From assembly GCA_002423245.1 (NCBI GenBank), contig DIVD01000024.1, positions 1 through 64,000 on the forward strand: a DNA stretch of 64,000 nt, read 5' to 3'. The notes under the pieces are model-generated. The model did not search any database, was not told the origin of the DNA, and saw only the letters and a program-made list of their open reading frames with translations. Position 1 is the stretch's first letter. Every line of letters starts with the position of its first letter. Position numbers and translations under genes: made by a program. Shown in pieces: positions 58,870-64,000 of the stretch. The DNA is from Rhodobacteraceae bacterium UBA6141 (GTDB lineage: Bacteria; Pseudomonadota; Alphaproteobacteria; Rhodobacterales; Rhodobacteraceae).

Positions 58870-59625
58870 ATGACCGACCACACCCCCCATGACGATCCCG
58901 AGCGCCATGACGATCCCGAGGGCCATGACGATCCCGGCGGCGCCGCGCCCGGATGGCGCAACTTCTATGGCCGGCGCGCGGGCAAGACCATGCGCCCGGC
59001 GCAGAAGTCCTACCTGTCCGAGGATCTGCAAGCCCTGCGCCCCTTCGGCGTGACGGCCGAGGAAAACCCCGGCCGCGCGCCGCTGGACCTTGCGGCGATC
59101 TTCGGCGATGCGCGGCCGGTCTGGCTCGAGATCGGCTTCGGCGGCGGCGAGCACATGGTCCACATGGCCGCATGCCACCCCGAGGTGGGCATCATCGGCT
59201 GCGAGCCCTTCATCAACGGGGTCGCCATGCTTCTGGGCAAGATCCGCGCCGCGGGGGTGGGCAACCTCGCGGTGCATCCCGGCGATGTGCGCGAGCTGTT
59301 CGACGTGCTGCCCGAAGACTCCATCGCGAAGGCCTTCCTGAACTACCCCGACCCCTGGCCCAAACGCCGCCACCATCGCCGCCGCTTCGTCACCCCGGAC
59401 TACCTCGTGCCCCTGCACCGCGCGCTTGCCCCGGGGGCAGAGTTCCGCGTGGCCACCGACATCCCCGACTACATGCGCCAGACGCTGGAAGAGGTGCCGA
59501 AGGCGGGATTCGCACTTGAAGATCACGGGCCAACCCCCTGGGAGGACTGGATCTCCACGCGCTACGAGCAGAAGGCGCTGCGCGAGGGACGCCGGCCCGA
59601 CTATGCAACCTTCCGCCGCCTCTGA
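58870..59625 (+). CDS. trmB: tRNA (guanine-N7-)-methyltransferase TrmB with N-terminal Asp/His repeats
   Basis: TrmB methylates G46 of tRNAs. The SAM motif PVWLEIGFGGGEHMVHMAA is near residue 80, GCEPFINGVAMLLGKI follows, and the catalytic NYPDPWPKRRHHRRRFV is near 155, as in the family. The first 25 residues (THDDPERHDDPEGHDDPGG-like) come from three 18-base repeats and are not part of the fold. The total of 251 residues is slightly longer than E. coli TrmB for that reason. Confidence 0.93.
   Translation: MTDHTPHDDPERHDDPEGHDDPGGAAPGWRNFYGRRAGKTMRPAQKSYLSEDLQALRPFGVTAEENPGRAPLDLAAIFGDARPVWLEIGFGGGEHMVHMAACHPEVGIIGCEPFINGVAMLLGKIRAAGVGNLAVHPGDVRELFDVLPEDSIAKAFLNYPDPWPKRRHHRRRFVTPDYLVPLHRALAPGAEFRVATDIPDYMRQTLEEVPKAGFALEDHGPTPWEDWISTRYEQKALREGRRPDYATFRRL
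58888..58941. repeat. trmB: Three 18-base repeats at the 5' end of trmB
   Basis: CATGACGATCCCGAGCGC, CATGACGATCCCGAGGGC and CATGACGATCCCGGCGGC lie head to tail in frame and encode HDDPER-HDDPEG-HDDPGG. They begin 18 bases into the gene. Confidence 0.9.
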
Positions 59626-59641
59626 CCCGCGCCTCCTTCGT

Positions 59642-59705
59642 GCTTCTTGCTGGCGGAAATATCCCGGGGGAGTCGCGGCCCCGCCGCGACGGGGGCAGCG
59701 CCCCC
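59642..59705 (-). terminator. Hairpins with conserved tail (repeat copy B)
   Basis: Read on the minus strand, a GGGGGC-GCT-GCCCCC hairpin (59691-59705) is followed by a 7-bp GTCGCGG/CCGCGAC hairpin (59672-59690) and then CCCCCGGGATATTTCCGCC-AGCAAGAAGC (59642-59670). The tail matches copy A behind metR. It lies directly after the ychF stop, in the same relative place as copy A to its gene. Confidence 0.72.
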
Positions 59706-59711
59706 TCTCGT

Positions 59712-60809
59712 TCAGGCGTTGAACAGGAAGTGCAGCACGTCGCCGTCCTTCACCTCGTAGGTCTTGCCCTCCACCCGGAGCTTGCCCGCCTCGCGCGCGC
59801 CGGCCTCGCCCTTGCCGGCGACGTAATCCTCATAGGCGATGGTCTCGGCCCGGATGAAGCCGCGCTCGAAATCGCCGTGGATCACGCCGGCGGCCTGCGG
59901 CGCGAGCGTGCCCTTCGGGATCGTCCAGGCGCGGGCCTCCTTCGGGCCGACGGTGAAATAGGTCTGAAGGTCCAGCAATTCGTATCCGGCGCGGATCAGC
60001 CGGTCGAGCCCTGCCTCCTCCAGCCCCATCTCGGCCAGGAACATCCGGGCTTCCTCGGGGTCGAGCTGGCTGATCTCCTCCTCGATCCTGGCGGAGATCA
60101 CCACCGACGCCGCGCCCTGTTCCGCCGCCATCCTCGCCACGCGCGCGGACTGGCTGTTGCCGGTCGCGGCGGCGGCTTCCTCGACATTGCACACATAAAG
60201 CACGGGCTTTGCGGTCAGCAGTTGCAGCATGTCCCAGGCGCGGCGGTCCTCTGCCGCGACCGTCACGCTGCGGGCCGGGCGGCCGGCCTCCAGCGCGGCC
60301 ATCGCGGCGCGCAGCAGCCGGTCCTGATCCAGCGCCTCCTTGTCGCCGCCCTTGATCTTGCGCGCGAGGTTCGCGAGCCGCCGCTCGATGCTTTCGATAT
60401 CCGCGATCATCAGCTCGGTCTCGATGGTCTCGGCATCCGCGACCGGGTCGATGCGGCCCTCGACATGGGTCACGTCGCCATCCTCGAAACAGCGCAGCAC
60501 ATGGGCGATGGCGTCCGTCTCGCGGATATTGGCCAGGAACTGGTTGCCCAGGCCCTCGCCCTTGCTGGCGCCCCGCACGAGCCCCGCGATATCCACGAAG
60601 GTCATCCGCGTCGGGATGATCTGCCGCGACCCGGCGATCGCGGCCAGCGTTTCCAGCCGCTTGTCCGGGACCGCGACCTCGCCGATATTCGGCTCGATGG
60701 TGCAGAACGGGAAGTTGGCGGCCTGCGCGGCGGCGGTGCGCGTCAGCGCGTTGAAAAGCGTGGACTTGCCGACATTCGGCAGCCCGACGATACCCATCCT
60801 GAAGCCCAT
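59712..60809 (-). CDS. ychF: YchF/OLA1-type GTP/ATP-binding protein
   Basis: The 365-residue Obg-family NTPase has G1 MGIVGLPNVGKSTLFNALTR at the start, G3 VDIAGLVRGASKGEGLGNQFLANIR, and an NxxE-type G4 (YVCNVEE), the change that gives YchF its ATP preference. A helical coiled-coil domain and a C-terminal TGS domain (YFTVGPKEARAWTIPKGTLAPQAAGVIHGDFERGFI) follow. It acts in ribosome-linked and stress responses. The ATG at 60809 gives the normal length. Confidence 0.94.
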   Translation of the reverse strand: MGFRMGIVGLPNVGKSTLFNALTRTAAAQAANFPFCTIEPNIGEVAVPDKRLETLAAIAGSRQIIPTRMTFVDIAGLVRGASKGEGLGNQFLANIRETDAIAHVLRCFEDGDVTHVEGRIDPVADAETIETELMIADIESIERRLANLARKIKGGDKEALDQDRLLRAAMAALEAGRPARSVTVAAEDRRAWDMLQLLTAKPVLYVCNVEEAAAATGNSQSARVARMAAEQGAASVVISARIEEEISQLDPEEARMFLAEMGLEEAGLDRLIRAGYELLDLQTYFTVGPKEARAWTIPKGTLAPQAAGVIHGDFERGFIRAETIAYEDYVAGKGEAGAREAGKLRVEGKTYEVKDGDVLHFLFNA

Positions 60810-60980
60810 GCCATCCCCCTGTTCCAGCGGTGGTTCCGCGCCGCTTCTAGGCAGAGCGCCGCGCAGACGCAAGGGAGGGCTCCCGCACGCCCCGCGCCCC
60901 CCGACCCCGCCGCCCGCGGGCCATTGATTTTCGGCACGGATTTCTGCACACCGGGCGCGACCTGAGGAAAAGGACGCCCG

Positions 60981-61772
60981 ATGACCCGGATCGACCAGAA
61001 GTTCGCCCAGCTCCGCGCCGAGGGCCGCAAGGGCTTTGCCGCCTATGTGATGGCGGGCGATCCCGACGCCGCCACCTCGCTTGCGCTGGTGAAGGGACTT
61101 CCGGGCGCCGGGGTGGATTTCATCGAGCTGGGGATGCCCTTCACCGACCCGATGGCGGACGGCCCCGTCATCCAGCTTGCCGGGCAGCGCGCGCTGGCGG
61201 GCGGGCAGACCCTGCAGCGCACACTGGACATGGTGGCAGAGTTCCGCAAGGGCGACGATACCACCCCGATCGTGATGATGGGCTATTACAACCCGATCTA
61301 CAGCCGCGGCGTCGACCGCTTTGTTGCCGATGCGCTGGCAGCGGGCATCGACGGGCTGATCGTGGTCGACCTGCCGCCCGAGGAGGATGCCGAACTGTGC
61401 ATCCCCGCGCAGGCGGCGGGGCTGAACTTCATCCGCCTCGCGACGCCCACGACCGACGATGCGCGGCTGCCCAAGGTGCTGCGCAACAGCTCGGGCTTTG
61501 TCTATTCCGTGTCGATCACCGGCATCACCGGCGCCGCCGCGCCGCAGGCGGCGGACATCGCCCCCGATGTGGCGCGGATCAAGGCCGCGACCGACCTGCC
61601 GGTGATGGTCGGCTTCGGCATCACCACGCCCGAGTCGGCCCAGGCGATCGCCGGCATCGCCGATGGCTGCATCGTCGGCTCGGCCATCGTCAGGCTGATC
61701 GGCGAGGGCCGGCCCGTGGCCGAGGTGCTGGCGCGGGTCGCCGATCTTGCGGCGGGCGCGCACCGGGCCTGA
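60981..61772 (+). CDS. trpA: Tryptophan synthase alpha subunit
   Basis: TrpA cleaves indole-3-glycerol phosphate. The 263-residue TIM barrel has FAAYVMAGDPDAATSL, the catalytic Glu and Asp in FIELGMPFTDPMADGPVIQ near residues 50-65, IVMMGYYNPIYSRG, LIVVDLPPEE, VYSVSITGITGA and VGFGITTPESAQAIA. The ATG at 60981 is preceded by GAGGAAAAGGA. trpB and trpF are not adjacent, which is common in Rhodobacterales. It is divergent from ychF. Confidence 0.95.
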   Translation: MTRIDQKFAQLRAEGRKGFAAYVMAGDPDAATSLALVKGLPGAGVDFIELGMPFTDPMADGPVIQLAGQRALAGGQTLQRTLDMVAEFRKGDDTTPIVMMGYYNPIYSRGVDRFVADALAAGIDGLIVVDLPPEEDAELCIPAQAAGLNFIRLATPTTDDARLPKVLRNSSGFVYSVSITGITGAAAPQAADIAPDVARIKAATDLPVMVGFGITTPESAQAIAGIADGCIVGSAIVRLIGEGRPVAEVLARVADLAAGAHRA

Positions 61773-61809
61773 CCGCCCGCCCCCCGCCCGCCCCCTGCGT
61801 CAGCCCGGT

Positions 61810-62583
61810 TCACCCCAGCGCCACATCCAGGAACATCATCAGCACCAGCCCGCCGATCAGCCCCGCCGTCGCCGCGTTCTGGTGGCCGTGGCGGTGGGTC
61901 TCGGGGATGATCTCGTGGCTGATGACATAGAGCATGGCCCCCGCCGCGAAGGTCAGCCCCCAGGGCAGCAGCGGCGCCGCCAGCGTGACCGCGGCAACCC
62001 CGACCAGCCCGCCGAGCGGTTCCACCAGCCCGGTCAGCAGCGCGATCCCGACGGCTCGGCCGCGGCCATAACCCAGCCCGCGCAGCGCCACCGCGACCGC
62101 CAGCCCCTCCGGCGCGTTCTGCAACCCGATGCCCATGGCCAGCGACAACCCCAGTGCCACGTCACCGCCGCCGAAACCGATGCCGACGGCCATGCCTTCC
62201 GGCACGTTGTGGATGGTGATGGCGATGACGAACAGCCAGATCCGGCCAAGCGCGCCGGGGTCGGCGCCCTCTCGCCCCTCGATGAAATGTTCATGCGGCA
62301 GCGATTCGTTCAGAAGGGCGATGGCTCCGGCGCCAAGCAGGATGCCGCCCGCCGCGATCAACGCCGCGATGGCCTCGCTGCCCGTGCGCGCCGCCGCCGA
62401 CTCGATCCCCGGCAGGATCAGCGAGAAGAACGAGGCCGACAGCATCACCCCCGCCGCGAAACCCAGCAGCACGTCGTTCCAATAGCGCGAGATGTTGCGC
62501 CCGAACAGCACCGGCAGCGCGCCCACCGCGGTCATCATCCCGGCAGCAAGGCTGCCCAGGAACCCCATCATCACGATCGACAT
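61810..62583 (-). CDS. ZIP family metal transporter (ZupT-like)
   Basis: The 257-residue membrane protein has eight helices and the ZIP metal-binding motifs IHNVPEGMAVGIGFGGG in helix 4 and LQNAPEGLAVAVALRG in helix 5. A His/Glu-rich loop (NESLPHEHFIEGREG) precedes helix 4. It imports zinc or other divalent metals. The start at 62583 matches MSIVMMGFLGSLAAG; an upstream frame is Arg-rich and unlike the family. It converges with trpA. Confidence 0.9.
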   Translation of the reverse strand: MSIVMMGFLGSLAAGMMTAVGALPVLFGRNISRYWNDVLLGFAAGVMLSASFFSLILPGIESAAARTGSEAIAALIAAGGILLGAGAIALLNESLPHEHFIEGREGADPGALGRIWLFVIAITIHNVPEGMAVGIGFGGGDVALGLSLAMGIGLQNAPEGLAVAVALRGLGYGRGRAVGIALLTGLVEPLGGLVGVAAVTLAAPLLPWGLTFAAGAMLYVISHEIIPETHRHGHQNAATAGLIGGLVLMMFLDVALG

Positions 62584-62721
62584 CGACACCCCTTCGCGTT
62601 CAGTCGCGGCAGAGTTTCCTGCGCCGCGGCGGAAGGCAAGGCCCCGCTTGCGCCGCAGGGCGATTGCAGTGGGCGCCATAGATCGCTAACCCCATCTTGC
62701 CAATCCGAAGGGAATGCCGCC

Positions 62722-63885
62722 ATGCCCGTCATCACCAGTATCGAGGATCTGAGGCGCATCCACCGCCGCCGCGTGCCGCGCATGTTCTACGATTACGCGG
62801 AATCGGGCAGCTATACCGAGCAGACCTTCCGCGACAATACCGCCGATTTCGCGCAGATCCGGCTGCGGCAGAAGGTGGCGGTGGACATGTCGAACCGCAG
62901 CACCGCCGGCACCATGCTGGGCGAGGCGGTGACGATGCCCGTCGCGCTGGCGCCCGTGGGGATGACGGGGATGCAATGCGCGGACGGCGAGATCAAGGCC
63001 GCCCGCGCCGCCGAGGCGTTCGGCGTGCCCTTCACGCTCTCGACCATGTCGATCTGCTCGATCGAGGATGTGGCAGCGCAGACGCGAAAGCCGTTCTGGT
63101 TCCAGCTTTACGTGATGCGCGACCAGGATTTCCTGCGCGCGATCATCGAGCGGGCGCGCGCGGCGGGCTGTTCGGCGCTGGTGCTGACGCTGGATCTGCA
63201 AATCCTCGGCCAGCGGCACAAGGATCTGAAGAACGGCCTGTCGGCGCCGCCGAAGCTGACGCCCGCCACCTTGCTGAACCTTGCAACCAAATGGGGCTGG
63301 GGCCGCGAGATGCTGGGCACGAAGCGGCGGTTCTTCGGCAATATCGTCGGCCATGCCAGGGGCGTCGGCGATGCCTCCTCGCTGATGAACTGGACGGCCG
63401 AGCAGTTCGACCCGCAGCTTGACTGGGGCAAGGTGGCCGCGATCCGCGACATGTGGGGCGGCAAGCTGATCCTGAAGGGCATTCTGGACGCGGACGATGC
63501 GCGGCGGGCGGCCGAGTTCGGGGCCGATGCCATCGTGGTGTCGAACCATGGCGGGCGGCAGCTTGACGGGGCGCTCTCCACCATCCGGATGCTGCCGAAG
63601 ATGATCGAGGCGGTGGACGGGCGCAGCGAGGTCTGGCTCGACAGCGGCATCCGCTCGGGGCAGGACGTGCTGAAGGCGCTGGCGCTTGGCGCGACGGGCA
63701 CGATGATCGGCCGCGCCTGGCTCTACGGGCTCGGCGCGATGGGGCAGGCGGGCGTCACCACGGCGCTGGAGGTGATCCGCAAGGAGCTGGACATCTCGAT
63801 GGCGCTGTGCGGCGAGCGCGACGTGGCCCGGTTGCGGCGCGAGAACCTGCTGGTGCCCAGGGGATTTTTCGACGCCTACGAGTGA
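62722..63885 (+). CDS. lldD: FMN-dependent L-lactate dehydrogenase-type enzyme
   Basis: The 387-residue alpha-hydroxy-acid oxidase family enzyme has RRVPRMFYDYAESGSYTEQTF at the start, VALAPVGMTGMQC, FWFQLYVMRD, LVLTLDLQILGQRHKDLKNG, LILKGILDADDA with the FMN lysine, and the active-site His-Arg in VVSNHGGRQLDGALSTI near residue 275. It oxidises L-lactate to pyruvate and feeds electrons to the chain. GAAGGGAATG precedes the ATG. No lactate permease is adjacent in the window. Confidence 0.9.
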   Translation: MPVITSIEDLRRIHRRRVPRMFYDYAESGSYTEQTFRDNTADFAQIRLRQKVAVDMSNRSTAGTMLGEAVTMPVALAPVGMTGMQCADGEIKAARAAEAFGVPFTLSTMSICSIEDVAAQTRKPFWFQLYVMRDQDFLRAIIERARAAGCSALVLTLDLQILGQRHKDLKNGLSAPPKLTPATLLNLATKWGWGREMLGTKRRFFGNIVGHARGVGDASSLMNWTAEQFDPQLDWGKVAAIRDMWGGKLILKGILDADDARRAAEFGADAIVVSNHGGRQLDGALSTIRMLPKMIEAVDGRSEVWLDSGIRSGQDVLKALALGATGTMIGRAWLYGLGAMGQAGVTTALEVIRKELDISMALCGERDVARLRRENLLVPRGFFDAYE

Positions 63886-64000
63886 GGGGATCCGCTTTGC
63901 GGTTTTCCCGGCGAAACATGGCGCCTGCGATTCGGGCCGCGCCAGCCTTCACGGGCGAAAATCGCTTCCCTTCCCGGCCGGTCCCGTCTATAGGGGCCAC
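63886..64000. other. Right-edge non-coding sequence
   Basis: The last 115 bases after lldD hold no supported gene. TCTATAGGGG near 63987-63996 could be part of a promoter for a gene beyond the window, but this cannot be judged here. Confidence 0.4.

Overview
The window is GC-rich DNA from an alphaproteobacterium, almost certainly a member of the Rhodobacteraceae/Rhodobacterales. The evidence is the block flgB-flgC-fliE-fliQ-flgF-flgG-flgA-flgH-fliL with fliI divergent, a GTTC-N7-GTTC SOS box in front of imuA-imuB-dnaE2, an Irr-type Fur regulator divergent from fabA-fabB-fabI, and a short SAM/SAH-type riboswitch in front of metK. I see no rRNA, tRNA, CRISPR array, prophage or complete insertion sequence.

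Layout. 1-3000: a decayed respiratory region on the minus strand. It holds a frameshifted and truncated cytochrome oxidase subunit I, a subunit II that has lost its core, a CtaG-like assembly factor, and a PQQ glucose dehydrogenase reduced to its membrane anchor plus the last propeller segment. 3200-4830: an L,D-transpeptidase, a small lipoprotein and a repeat-bearing gap. 4829-10816: basal-body, rod and export-apparatus genes of the flagellum. 10917-14696: an MBL-fold hydrolase, an MFS permease and a malonyl-CoA-synthetase-like enzyme. 14918-20408: the SOS mutagenesis cassette. 20500-32130: small membrane proteins, cytochrome b561, an ABC exporter coupled to a phosphatase, two PLP aminotransferases, a DUF305 protein, an MFS exporter and valS.

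32200-48500: an Lrp regulator divergent from an ornithine/lysine decarboxylase, a DUF2235 hydrolase, metF/metR divergent with a candidate MetR box, an Fsr-like efflux pump, suhB, an FkbM methyltransferase, a GFA protein overlapping a rhomboid protease, two alpha/beta hydrolases, a threonine-dehydratase-like enzyme, a CxxC membrane protein, and fabA-fabB-fabI. 48650-64000: irr, an unknown protein, miaB, two adjacent envelope proteins sharing an unnamed motif, then phoH-ybeY-corC-lnt followed by riboswitch-metK, a YdcZ-like protein, trmB, ychF, trpA, a ZIP transporter and an L-lactate dehydrogenase.

The chromosome looks mostly housekeeping. The unusual content is (a) the co-decay of neighbouring oxidase and dehydrogenase genes at the left edge, (b) many short GC-rich tandem repeats with units of 12, 15 or 18 bp kept in frame inside genes, (c) several genes whose only well-placed start is non-canonical (lnt CTG, an MFS gene ATC, phoH TTG), (d) a repeated hairpin-plus-tail element found behind two unrelated genes, and (e) the shared W-DP-GC-HW motif in two adjacent secreted proteins.
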